DNA from: Acetobacteraceae bacterium
Lineage (GTDB): Bacteria; Pseudomonadota; Alphaproteobacteria; Acetobacterales; Acetobacteraceae
NCBI GenBank assembly: GCA_027483125.1
Contig: JAIXVH010000121.1
Location: 1-32,036 of the forward strand
Length of the DNA: 32,036 nt
Direction: 5' to 3'
Part shown: in pieces, positions 19,516 through 28,096 of the stretch
Numbering within the stretch: position 1 is the stretch's first letter
How the letters are laid out: every line of letters starts with the position of its first letter
The notes under the pieces: model-generated
What the model was told of the DNA's origin: nothing
The model's input: only the letters and a program-made list of their open reading frames with translations
Databases searched by the model: none
Translations under genes and position numbers: made by a program

Positions 19516-20233
19516 AGACCACCCTTCCGGCCCATTCGCGCAGCGCGAGCCAGCTGGCGCCCCATTGCTCCGGCGCAGGGCGCCAGTCCTGCCATGCGAA
19601 TGAAGGTGCCGCGCGCGGCAGCACCGGGGCGGGCGTCACGACCAAGCCGGCGCGCGCGAAGGCCGCCATGGCGCGCGGCAGGTGCCAGGCATGCGTCACC
19701 AGATAGGCACCATCGATGCCCTGCGCTTGCAGCATCGCGGTGCTGAAGCGCGCATTGCCGCGCGTGTCGGCGGCCAGTGGTTCGACCCATCGCGCGGGGG
19801 TGGCGAAATCCTCCGTGAGGCTCGAGGCCATCAACGATGCGAGCGCCGGATCACCGGGCGCAAGCACGCCGCCGGTTACCAGCAGCGGCAGGCCGGTGCG
19901 GCGTTGCAGGGCGGCGCCGGCGCGCAGTCTTTGCAGCGTCAGCGCGCCGATGGTGGGGCCGCCCAAGCCGCGCGCGACATCGCCGCCCAGCACGATGATC
20001 GCGGCCGGTGGCGAGGCCTGCGCGGGTGTCGTGACCTCGCGCTCCAGCGACCAGCGCAACAGGCCCGCGACCGCGGGCGTGGCCAGCAGCAGCAGGGCGA
20101 AGGCCGCCAGTGCCGCGCCCAGCCCCGCGCGGCGCGAACCGCGCGCGGCGGCGAGTGCGAACACCAGGCACAGCAACAGCAGTGCCACCGGCGGCAGCAG
20201 CAGCGTGGTCAAGACACCGCCTCCATGCTGCAT
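19499..20233 (-). CDS. YdcF/SanA/ElyC-like DUF218 membrane protein
   Basis: Two hydrophobic N-terminal segments; PAAIIVLGGDVARGLGGPTIGALTLQRLRAGAALQRRTGLPLLVTGG...TRGNARFSTAMLQAQGIDGAYLVTHAWHLPRAMAAFARAG. Alternative TTG start at 20212 forms a TTGA overlap with a GGAGG upstream. Confidence 0.9.
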   Translation of the reverse strand: MQHGGGVLTTLLLPPVALLLLCLVFALAAARGSRRAGLGAALAAFALLLLATPAVAGLLRWSLEREVTTPAQASPPAAIIVLGGDVARGLGGPTIGALTLQRLRAGAALQRRTGLPLLVTGGVLAPGDPALASLMASSLTEDFATPARWVEPLAADTRGNARFSTAMLQAQGIDGAYLVTHAWHLPRAMAAFARAGLVVTPAPVLPRAAPSFAWQDWRPAPEQWGASWLALREWAGRVVYALRD

Positions 20234-22449
20234 GCGGGCGTGTCGGCCGCCACGCCAAAGCGCACCTCGCGCCAGGTGCCGCTGCGCCCGCCCATCTCCT
20301 CGGAGAAGAAGGCGTAGAATTCATCGAGCCAGCGCAGCAGCGCCTCGCGCTGCGCCAGGTCCCGCACATAGGGTGTGTTGCCCGGCTCCAGCGAGGGCGA
20401 GTGATAGGTCAGCACGAAGACCCGATGCCCGGCGGCGAACATCGCGCGCGTCAGGCGCTTGGCCTCGTCGATCGTCATGCCCTCGGGCGTCAGGCGGATG
20501 CGCTCCAGCAGGCCCAGGCGCGATGCGACGCCGCTCAGGCGCAGCCGCTGCGACGAAGGGTGGAACAGCGCGGGTGCCAGCCACCCGCCATGCCGGCGCG
20601 CCAGGCGCCCGACCAATGCGGCGGAGACAGGGATTTCCATCAGGCTGCGTTCGCGATCGACCCAATAGGGCGCGAGCGAACCACGCCAGAACTCCTCAGG
20701 CTGCCGCTGTGCGCCGGGCGGCCAACAGGCGGCGACGGAACTATCCGCGACATAGCCCAGGCGCTTGAGGATATCCGCGCTGCGCAGGCCCACGCCGAAG
20801 CGGCCGGTGCGGTAGATCAGCGGGTGGCGGCCGAAGGCTTCGGCCAATGCTTCGGTCAGGCGTTGCGCCTTGGCCAGCTCGGTCGTGACCGGCAGGTTGC
20901 CGGCATAGGAGGTATCGTCGCCCACCACTTCGGTGAAGGGCGGCGTGACCCAGGGGTGCAGCTGCGCGCCGACATCGCACAGGCCGCCCTGGTGCAGCTC
21001 GCGCAGCGGCGCGCGGCCCGCATCCTGCGCAACGACGGGATAGTCGGTCAGGTAGACGGGCACCACGCCGTGGCGCTCGAAGACGCGATGCGCCAGATGC
21101 TGGCTGCGCATGGAGGTGACGTCGCAATTGTGCCGGCAGAAGGGGCGCGACCAGTCGAATGCCTCCTCCGCATCGACCATGGTGACCAGGATGGGCGGCG
21201 CCTGTGCCGGCGGCCCGGCGGGTGTGTGGAAGCGCGGGTCGAGGATGGAGGCGGTGCAGCCGAGCGCAGTCTCGGGCGTGCCGGCCGGCGGTGCATGGGC
21301 GGCGCTGCCCAGGCCGTAGATGGACAGCGTGCGCGCAGCCACGCTGCGCATGCTGAACTCGCGCGCGACGAGTGCGGCGCCTGCCGCGCCCAGGCGCTGG
21401 CGCAGCGCGGCATCGGCCAGCAGCGGCAGCACGGCGGCCAGGTATTGCGCGGCGTCGTCGAACAGGAAGCCGGTTTCACCCGGCAGCACGAAGCCGTCAT
21501 TCACACCGGGCAGGCGGCGCGCGACCACTGGCAGATGATGCCCCATCGCCTCGGGCACGACGGTGCCGAAGCCTTCCAGGCGCGAGGCGAAGACCAGGAT
21601 GTCGGCGGCAGCGAACCAGGGGTGCGGGTCGAGCTGTTCGCCGGCGAAATGCACGGCGTGGGTCATGCCGGTCCGCGCGACGGCGGCGTGCAGCGCGGCC
21701 ACATAGGCGGCCTCCAGCGGCGGCCCCACCAGCAGCAGGTGCACGCGCGGATGCCGCGCGGCGATGGCGGGCAAGGCGTCGATCAACAGGCGCGGATCCT
21801 TGCGCGCACAGAGGCCGCCGACGAAGAGCAGCACCGGGTCTGTCGCGCCGATGCCCAGGCGCGCGCGCAGCGCCGCGCGGCCGCCGGGCGCATCGGGCGG
21901 CACGGTCACACCGCAGGCCAGCAGGTGGCAATCAGCGGGGCGCGCGGTGAGGCTGAGGTTCTCCGCATGCAGCCGCGGGCTGATGCCGATATACGCGTTG
22001 AACAGGCCGAACAGCCGCGCGGCCAGGCCGCGCAAGGCGGGCCGGTAATGGCCGACCAGCACCGGCAGGCTGTCATCGAGCGTGGCCGAGAGAATGAGCC
22101 GCCGGCCGGCCAGCCGCGCCATCAGATAGGTCAGGAAATACCAATCCGCATGGGTGCGGAAATGCACCACGTCATAGCGGTGCAGATGCCGCGCGAACCA
22201 CCAGCACAGCCGCCATTCGCGCCGCATGGCGGAGAGCGCGCGAGGGCTGAGATACACCACGCGGCGCAGCGTGGAGCAGCAGGCTTCGGCGCTGCGCGGG
22301 CGCGGCGTGTGGGTGACCAGCAGCTCGTGTTCCACGCCGCCGGCCAGTTCCTGCATGACCGCGCTGCTGCGCTCGAGGAAAACGCCCTCGCCGGTGAAAT
22401 CCGGGCGGTAGAATTTCAGCACATGCAGCACGCGGCGGGGTGCGGTCAT
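20209..22449 (-). CDS. Two-domain protein: N-terminal GT4-type glycosyltransferase fused to C-terminal WalW/polysaccharide-deacetylase-like domain
   Basis: N-terminal MTAPRRVLHVLKFYRPDFTGEGVFLERSSAVMQEL...LLFVGGLCARKDPRLLIDALPAI...DILVFASRLEGFGTVVPEAMGHHLPVVARRLPGV; from ~aa 410 ILVTMVDAEEAFDWSRPFCRHNCDVTSMRSQHLAHRVFERHGVVPVYLTDYPVV...VGAQLHPWVTPPF...GHRVFVLTYHSPSLEPGNTPYV. Confidence 0.9.
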   Translation of the reverse strand: MTAPRRVLHVLKFYRPDFTGEGVFLERSSAVMQELAGGVEHELLVTHTPRPRSAEACCSTLRRVVYLSPRALSAMRREWRLCWWFARHLHRYDVVHFRTHADWYFLTYLMARLAGRRLILSATLDDSLPVLVGHYRPALRGLAARLFGLFNAYIGISPRLHAENLSLTARPADCHLLACGVTVPPDAPGGRAALRARLGIGATDPVLLFVGGLCARKDPRLLIDALPAIAARHPRVHLLLVGPPLEAAYVAALHAAVARTGMTHAVHFAGEQLDPHPWFAAADILVFASRLEGFGTVVPEAMGHHLPVVARRLPGVNDGFVLPGETGFLFDDAAQYLAAVLPLLADAALRQRLGAAGAALVAREFSMRSVAARTLSIYGLGSAAHAPPAGTPETALGCTASILDPRFHTPAGPPAQAPPILVTMVDAEEAFDWSRPFCRHNCDVTSMRSQHLAHRVFERHGVVPVYLTDYPVVAQDAGRAPLRELHQGGLCDVGAQLHPWVTPPFTEVVGDDTSYAGNLPVTTELAKAQRLTEALAEAFGRHPLIYRTGRFGVGLRSADILKRLGYVADSSVAACWPPGAQRQPEEFWRGSLAPYWVDRERSLMEIPVSAALVGRLARRHGGWLAPALFHPSSQRLRLSGVASRLGLLERIRLTPEGMTIDEAKRLTRAMFAAGHRVFVLTYHSPSLEPGNTPYVRDLAQREALLRWLDEFYAFFSEEMGGRSGTWREVRFGVAADTPACSMEAVS

Positions 22450-22505
22450 GGCGCGCGCGCCGAATTCGCTGCACCTGGCGCAGGTTCTGGCGCAGGGTCG
22501 CGAGC

Positions 22506-23519
22506 GTGGAGATACGCCAGGACAGTTTCGCCGGATTCGCAGCGCTCGGCGCCGAGTGGCGCGCGTTGGAATCGCAGTGCCCGGGCGCTGGCTTTTTCCA
22601 GAGCTGGAGCTGGGTGGGCTGCCTGGCGGCAGAACGCTATCCGCGGCCGGTGGTGCTGCGCGCGATAGAGGCTGGGCGCACCGTCGGGCTTGCGCTGTTC
22701 AACAACCGGCGCGGCAGCCTGTGCCTGGCCAGCCATGGCACGGCGGCGCTGGATGCGCCCTTCATCGAGCACAACGCGCCGCTCACCCAGGAGCCCGCCG
22801 TGGCGGCGGCTTTGTTGCGAGCGGCCTGGACTCTGCCCGGCATGCGGCGGCTGCGGCTGGATGGCGTGGCGCCCGCGCTGGCCGCAGCGGCTGGCGGCAC
22901 GGCGCTGCGGGCGCAGGAACGCGTGGCGCCCTGTGTTGATCTCGTCGGGCTGCGCGCGGCGGGGCAGGATTATCTGGCCAGCCGCAGCGCCAATACACGC
23001 CAGCAGATCCGTCGTTCGGACCGCTTCTATGGCGGGCCGGCGCTGACCGCCGCACGCGACACCGACGAGGCACTGGCATGGTTCGATGCGCTGGTATCGC
23101 TTCACAATGCCAGCTGGCAGGCGCGCGGCCAGCTCGGCGCCTTCGCGACCGACTTCATGCGCCGCTTCCACCATGCGCTGATCACCGAAGCCGCGCCGCG
23201 TGGCGAGGTGGAGTTGCTGCGCATCAGCGCCGGCGGCAGCGCCATCGGCCACCTGTACAATTTCCGGCACCGCGGCCGCGTCAGCGCCTATCAGAGCGGC
23301 TTCGCGATGCAGGGCGCGGGCAACCAGGGCAAGCCCGGCCTGTCCAGCCATGCGCTCGCGATCGCCCGCGCGCTGGCGGCCGGTGATGCGGTGTATGATT
23401 TTCTCGGCGGTGCCGATCGCTACAAGCGCAGCCTGGCCGATGACAGCGCGGTGCTGGTCTGGACGGAACTGGTGCGGCCATGGTCGCTGGCCGGCATCGC
23501 CGCGCGCATCCTGCGCTGA
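22506..23519 (+). CDS. FemAB/BioF2-like GNAT acyltransferase
   Basis: GTG start 22506 (VEIRQDSFAGFAALGAEWRALESQCPGAGFFQSWSWVGCLAAERYP...); YLASRSANTRQQIRRSDRFYGG...IGHLYNFRHRGRVSAYQSGFAMQGAGNQGKPGLSSHALAIARALAAGDAVYDFLGGADRYKRSLA. The track ORF starts upstream at 22440. Confidence 0.88.
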   Translation: MEIRQDSFAGFAALGAEWRALESQCPGAGFFQSWSWVGCLAAERYPRPVVLRAIEAGRTVGLALFNNRRGSLCLASHGTAALDAPFIEHNAPLTQEPAVAAALLRAAWTLPGMRRLRLDGVAPALAAAAGGTALRAQERVAPCVDLVGLRAAGQDYLASRSANTRQQIRRSDRFYGGPALTAARDTDEALAWFDALVSLHNASWQARGQLGAFATDFMRRFHHALITEAAPRGEVELLRISAGGSAIGHLYNFRHRGRVSAYQSGFAMQGAGNQGKPGLSSHALAIARALAAGDAVYDFLGGADRYKRSLADDSAVLVWTELVRPWSLAGIAARILR

Positions 23520-23524
23520 GCGCA

Positions 23525-24454
23525 TCATGGCGTGACCTCCCACAGCAGGCGCGGCATCAGGTCGGCGTGCGGCTTGGGCTTGCGCATGCGCATGAAGGCC
23601 AGCGCCGCGAAGGGGTCTCGCCAGGCGCGGGGGCGGCGCGCGGCCGGTGCGGCATCGATCCAGAGCAGCGCATGCGCGTCCGCATCCTCCGGCAGCGCGG
23701 TGAAGCCGCCGGGGTAGAGCACCGCGCGCAGTGCCTGGCCCTGCAATCGGCCGCGCCCCTGCTGCACCAGGCGACCGAAATGGCGCCACAGGTCATGCGG
23801 CCGCCAGGGCTGCCAGGCTGGCGCGTGAAAGGTCGCGGCGGGTTCGACGACAATGCGCTGCGGCTCCCAGCCGCCGCCGCCCGCATCCAGGTCGTGCAGC
23901 ACCATGCTGCCCACCAGGCCATCGCCACGATACAGGCCCACCGGCAGGCGCAGGCCAAGGCCCGCGATGCGCTCCACGAAGCGGCCGCTGAGCGCGAAGA
24001 GCGAGCCATGCAGCCCAGGCTCGGCCACCATCTGCCGGCGCAAGGCAGCCGCGCTGCGGCCAGTGCCGGGCACGGCGGCAGCGGCGCGGGCGGTGGTGTT
24101 CAGCGCCAGCGCGGCGTCCAGCCGGGCCAGCGCGTCGGGCGCCACGGCGGCATAGCCATCCACGAAGAAATAGGTGCTGGCGGCGGGGCGCAAGCGATGG
24201 ATGAACTGGTTGAACGCATTGGCCTTGTCGCCCTGGCCGATGGCGTAGATGCGCCCGCGCAGGCCGCTGTCGCGCAGGCTGCGCATGGCCTCGCGCGCCG
24301 TATCATCGGTGCTGCCGTTCAGCAGCACGGTCACATGCAGATGGTGGTGTGAGGCGGCCTGAGCCAGCGCGTGCAGGCAGGCGCCGATGCGTCGCTGTTC
24401 ATTGCGGGCGCAGACCAGCGCGGACCAGCGTGGCTTGGGTTCCGGCATGGCCAT
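23525..24454 (-). CDS. Glycosyltransferase, GT2 family
   Basis: ATG 24454: MAMPEPKPRWSALVCARNEQRRIGACLHALAQ...VTVLLNGSTDDTAREAMRSLRDSG...FFVDGYAAVAPDALARLDAAL. The track ORF upstream extension is a frame artefact over the flippase gene. Confidence 0.85.
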   Translation of the reverse strand: MAMPEPKPRWSALVCARNEQRRIGACLHALAQAASHHHLHVTVLLNGSTDDTAREAMRSLRDSGLRGRIYAIGQGDKANAFNQFIHRLRPAASTYFFVDGYAAVAPDALARLDAALALNTTARAAAAVPGTGRSAAALRRQMVAEPGLHGSLFALSGRFVERIAGLGLRLPVGLYRGDGLVGSMVLHDLDAGGGGWEPQRIVVEPAATFHAPAWQPWRPHDLWRHFGRLVQQGRGRLQGQALRAVLYPGGFTALPEDADAHALLWIDAAPAARRPRAWRDPFAALAFMRMRKPKPHADLMPRLLWEVTP

Positions 24455-24455
24455 C

Positions 24456-25964
24456 TCAGCCGCCTCGCGCCGCGAGGCGATGGCGCCACAGGCCGAAGCG
24501 GCCCAGCATGCGCAGCATGTCGCTCTCCGCGCCCGCCGGCGCGCCAGCGCCGCGCCACAGCAGCCACAGCGCGGCGGCATAGACCGCCATGCCCATCGGG
24601 ATCGCGCCGGCCAACAGGCGCGCGGCGCTGGCAGCATCCGGCGGCGGTGCCGCCCAGCCCAAGCCCGCCTGCCACAGCAGCAGCGCCATTGCCGCCGCTG
24701 CCAGCACCGGCCTGGCGATGCAGCGCAGCACCGCACTGCCGCGCAGCCGCAGCATGCGCAGCACGCAGCCCACCAGCGCCAGTTGCTCCAGCACCACCGC
24801 GATGCCGATCGCCAGCGCCGCACCCGTCACGCCCAAGGCTGGCACCAACGCCAGCAGCAGCACGATGCGCAGCGCCGCCGCCACCAGCGTCACGCCCAGT
24901 ATCGCGCGCAGCGCGGCGCGCGCGTTGAGCAATGCGCCGCTGACATTGCCCAGCAAGGTGAAGGTGCAGGCCAGGCCCAGGATCGTGATGACGGGCGCGG
25001 CCTCCGCCCAGGCCGGGCCGAAGGCCAGCGCCACCAGCGGCCCCGCCACCAGGGATGCACCGGTGCCCGCGGGCAATGTCAGCAGCGCCATCAGTGCCAT
25101 GATGCGCAGCCAGGCATCGCCGGCCGCTGCGTCGCCGCCGCTGCGCAAGGTCGCGGCGAAGCCGGGCATGCAGGCGCGGCAGATCGGGTCCACCATTTCG
25201 GTGGTCGGCAGCACCGCCACCTCCACGCCCACCGCATAGACACCAAGCGGCGCGGGACCGAGCAAGCGGCCCACCACCATACTGTCCGCGCGATCCCGCA
25301 CCACGGCCGCCAGGCTGATCAGCCACGCCCAGACGGAGATGCCGATCAATTCGCGCCAGGCCGAGAGCGACAGGCGCGGGCGATAGGGGTGCAGCAGATG
25401 GCTCATCGCCACGATGCCGGCGCGGTTGGCCAGAATGCCCAGCACCAGCGCCCAATGGCTGTGCCAGCCCCAGGCAACACCCAGGGTCACGCTGATGCCG
25501 AGCAGCCGCGGCAGCAATTGCAGCTGGAATTCCTTGTCGAAGGACAAATGCCTTCGGAAATCCGCGATGCCGATATTGGTGGCGCCCGACAGTGCGGCCG
25601 AAGCGGCGAGTGCCAGCAGCACATCATGCAGCCGCGCATCGGCGAAGAAGGCAGCGGCCGGCGCTGCCGCCAGCGTGATCAGCCCGGACACCAGCGCGCA
25701 GCGCAGCAGGTTCATGGTGAAGGCGGTGTGGTAGAGCGCGGGCGTGGGGTCGCGCGCGCGGACGATCTGGTCCTCGATGCCGATGGACAGGCACACATCC
25801 AGCGCCAAGGCGAAAGCCGCCGCCAATGCCACCAGCCCGAAATCCTCGGGCGAGAGCAGCCGCACCAGTACCAGCGTGCTGCCCAGGCCCAGCAGTCGCG
25901 TCAGCATCCGCCAGGCCAGCACCCAGCCCGCGCCATGGGCGGTGCGCGCGAGGATCGAGGTCAT
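24456..25964 (-). CDS. Oligosaccharide flippase family protein (Wzx-like, MOP superfamily)
   Basis: ATG 25964 (ATGA overlap with asnB stop): MTSILARTAHGAGWVLAWRMLTRLLGLGSTLVLVRLLSPEDFGLVALAAAFALALD, many hydrophobic segments. Confidence 0.93.
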   Translation of the reverse strand: MTSILARTAHGAGWVLAWRMLTRLLGLGSTLVLVRLLSPEDFGLVALAAAFALALDVCLSIGIEDQIVRARDPTPALYHTAFTMNLLRCALVSGLITLAAAPAAAFFADARLHDVLLALAASAALSGATNIGIADFRRHLSFDKEFQLQLLPRLLGISVTLGVAWGWHSHWALVLGILANRAGIVAMSHLLHPYRPRLSLSAWRELIGISVWAWLISLAAVVRDRADSMVVGRLLGPAPLGVYAVGVEVAVLPTTEMVDPICRACMPGFAATLRSGGDAAAGDAWLRIMALMALLTLPAGTGASLVAGPLVALAFGPAWAEAAPVITILGLACTFTLLGNVSGALLNARAALRAILGVTLVAAALRIVLLLALVPALGVTGAALAIGIAVVLEQLALVGCVLRMLRLRGSAVLRCIARPVLAAAAMALLLWQAGLGWAAPPPDAASAARLLAGAIPMGMAVYAAALWLLWRGAGAPAGAESDMLRMLGRFGLWRHRLAARGG

Positions 25965-27868
25965 GAGCGTTGTTCCAGCAGCGCCGGTCGTGCGGCTTCG
26001 CGCTGCGCGAGGAAGCCTTGCATCACCAGCAGCTGCCACAGCAGCTGGCCATGGTCGAAGCGCGCGCTCATGTGCTGGGCCAGCAGGGCTGCGATGCCCG
26101 CTTCGTCGAACAGCCCGCTATCGGCCATCGGGCCGCGCAGCAGCAGCGCGTGCAGCGCGGGGCCATGCGCGCGCAGTGCTTCGCCGATGGGCGCGGCAAA
26201 GCCCTGCTTGGGCGCGGCCAGCACCTCGGCCGGCAAGACGTCACGCAATGCGTCGCGCAGCACGCGCTTGCCCTGCCCGCCCCGCAGCTTCAGCGCTGCC
26301 GGCAACGCCATGCCCCATTCGACCAGCGTGTGGTCCAGCAGCGGCGGGCGCACCTCCAACGAGGCGGCCATGCTGGCGCGATCAACCTTGGCCAGGATGT
26401 CGCCTGGCAGGTAGGTGTGCAGATCCGCGTATTGCGCGGCGAGCAGCGGTTCGTCGGGGTCGCATTCCTCCATCAGCGTGGCGAAACGCGCGGCGGGGTC
26501 ATGGCCGTCGAGTGCGGCGCGCAGGCCGGGGGCGAGCAAGGCGCGGCGCTGCGCATGCTCCACCTTGCACAGCATGGCGTAGTAACCGCGCGCGCTGTCC
26601 AGGCTCAGTTCGGTCAGCGTGTGGCGCGCGCGCAGCCAGCGGGGTGCGCGGTCCATGCGTGGATAGGCGCGGGCCAGCGCGCCGATGACGGGGCGGCGGA
26701 TGCGGCCTGGCAGCAGGCGGCGCACGCCCTCGACCAACGCATGCCAGCGGTGGCGGCGATAGCCCGCAAAGACCTCATCGCCGCCATCACCGGACAGCGC
26801 AACCGTCACGTGCCGGCGCGCGAGGCGCGAGACAGCCAGCGTGGGCGCGGCCGAGACATCGCCAAAGGGTTCGCCGAAGACGCGCGCGACCTCCAGCGCA
26901 TCGGCCAGCGGTGCTGCGTGCAGCGCCTGCGCATGGTGCCGCCCGCCGAGCGTGGCGGCGATGAGCGCCGCCATAGGGCGTTCATCCGCGCCGCCTTCGA
27001 AGCCGATGGTGAAACTGTCCAACCGCGGCGCGGCGCGGGCGGCGATGCGTGCCACGCCCGCGGAATCCACGCCGCCCGAGAGGAAGCAGCCCAGCGGCAC
27101 ATCGGCCATCAAGCGCAGCCTGACCGAGGCATCGAGCCGCGCAGCCAGCTCGCCCGGTGCATCGGCGGGTGCTGCGCTGACCGCGCGCGGCGGCGCCCAC
27201 CACCGGATGGGCGGCGGCAGCCCGATCGCATCGCGCGCCAGCACCAGGTGATGCCCCGGCGGCAGGCGCAGAATGGCCGCGTGTATGCTGCGCGGGTCGG
27301 GCACGTAGCCCAGCGCCAGGTAGTCATCCAGGCCCGCCGGATCCAGCCGGCGCGACAGCGCGGGCAGTGTCAGCAGCGCCGCGGGCTCGGAGGCGAAGGC
27401 AACGGTCCCGTCCGGCAGGCGCGCATAATGCAGTGGCTTCTCGCCCAGCCGGTCGCGCGCCAGGGTCAGGCGGCGGGCGCCCGGTTCCCACAGCGCGAAG
27501 GCGAACATGCCGTTCAGGCGGGCCAGCGCCTCCGCCCCCCATTCGCGCCAGGCATGCAGGATGACTTCGGTGTCCGAACGGGTGCGGAAGCGATGGCCCA
27601 GGCGTTCCAGTTCCACGCGAAGCTCCGCGTGGTTGTAGATTTCGCCATTGAAGGTCAGCACGGTGCCGTCAGGCCCGGCCATGGGTTGCGCGCCGCCCGC
27701 CAGATCCACGATCGCCAGCCGGCGATGGCCGAGGGCGAGGCCGGGTTCGAGATGCCTGCCCTCACCATCCGGGCCGCGATGGATGAGCGCCTGCATCATG
27801 CCGCGCAGCAGCCCCGCATCGGGCCGCAGTGGCGAGACGGGATGAAACAGGCCTGCGATGCCGCACAT
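25961..27868 (-). CDS. asnB: Asparagine synthase (glutamine-hydrolysing) family amidotransferase
   Basis: ATG 27868: MCGIAGLFHPVSPLRPDAGLLRGMMQALIHRGPDGEG...FNGEIYNHAELR...FRTRSDTEVILHAWREWG...LGCFLSGGVDSAGVARIAAR...VALSGDGGDEVFAGYRRHRW...EVRPPLLDHTLVEW. The track ORF to 28744 is over-extended. Confidence 0.95.
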   Translation of the reverse strand: MCGIAGLFHPVSPLRPDAGLLRGMMQALIHRGPDGEGRHLEPGLALGHRRLAIVDLAGGAQPMAGPDGTVLTFNGEIYNHAELRVELERLGHRFRTRSDTEVILHAWREWGAEALARLNGMFAFALWEPGARRLTLARDRLGEKPLHYARLPDGTVAFASEPAALLTLPALSRRLDPAGLDDYLALGYVPDPRSIHAAILRLPPGHHLVLARDAIGLPPPIRWWAPPRAVSAAPADAPGELAARLDASVRLRLMADVPLGCFLSGGVDSAGVARIAARAAPRLDSFTIGFEGGADERPMAALIAATLGGRHHAQALHAAPLADALEVARVFGEPFGDVSAAPTLAVSRLARRHVTVALSGDGGDEVFAGYRRHRWHALVEGVRRLLPGRIRRPVIGALARAYPRMDRAPRWLRARHTLTELSLDSARGYYAMLCKVEHAQRRALLAPGLRAALDGHDPAARFATLMEECDPDEPLLAAQYADLHTYLPGDILAKVDRASMAASLEVRPPLLDHTLVEWGMALPAALKLRGGQGKRVLRDALRDVLPAEVLAAPKQGFAAPIGEALRAHGPALHALLLRGPMADSGLFDEAGIAALLAQHMSARFDHGQLLWQLLVMQGFLAQREAARPALLEQRS

Positions 27869-27937
27869 GCGTGCTACGCTGCCCGACAGGCGCGCGCGCC
27901 CTGCCGGCGTGGTGCGGCGGAACGGAGGATTCCTGGC

Positions 27938-28096
27938 TTGGCGATAAAGCCTGAAGACGTGCCGGCCAGTCGTGTCGAGCGCCTGGCCAGGCCGGCGCGC
28001 CGCTGGCCCTGGCCTGCGGGCGCGGTGCTGGTGCTGGGGGTCTCGGCGCTGGCCTGGCTGCTGATCGCGATGCTCATCGGCTGGCTTCGGCGCTGA
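27938..28096 (+). CDS. Small single-TM membrane protein (52 aa), TTG start
   Basis: Translation from TTG 27938: (M)AIKPEDVPASRVERLARPARRWPWPAGAVLVLGVSALAWLLIAMLIGWLRR*; GGAGG at 27924-27928, 9 nt upstream. Hidden as the tail of antisense ORF 25970..28096. Confidence 0.6.
   Translation: MAIKPEDVPASRVERLARPARRWPWPAGAVLVLGVSALAWLLIAMLIGWLRR

Noticed and set aside
20110-22668. 852-aa plus-strand ORF
   Set aside because: Antisense to the GT4-WalW gene; Arg/Gln/Ala-rich low-complexity product typical of GC-rich antisense frames.
25970-28096. 708-aa plus-strand ORF as a whole
   Set aside because: Antisense to asnB and compositionally spurious; only its last 52 codons (from TTG 27938) look like a real protein.
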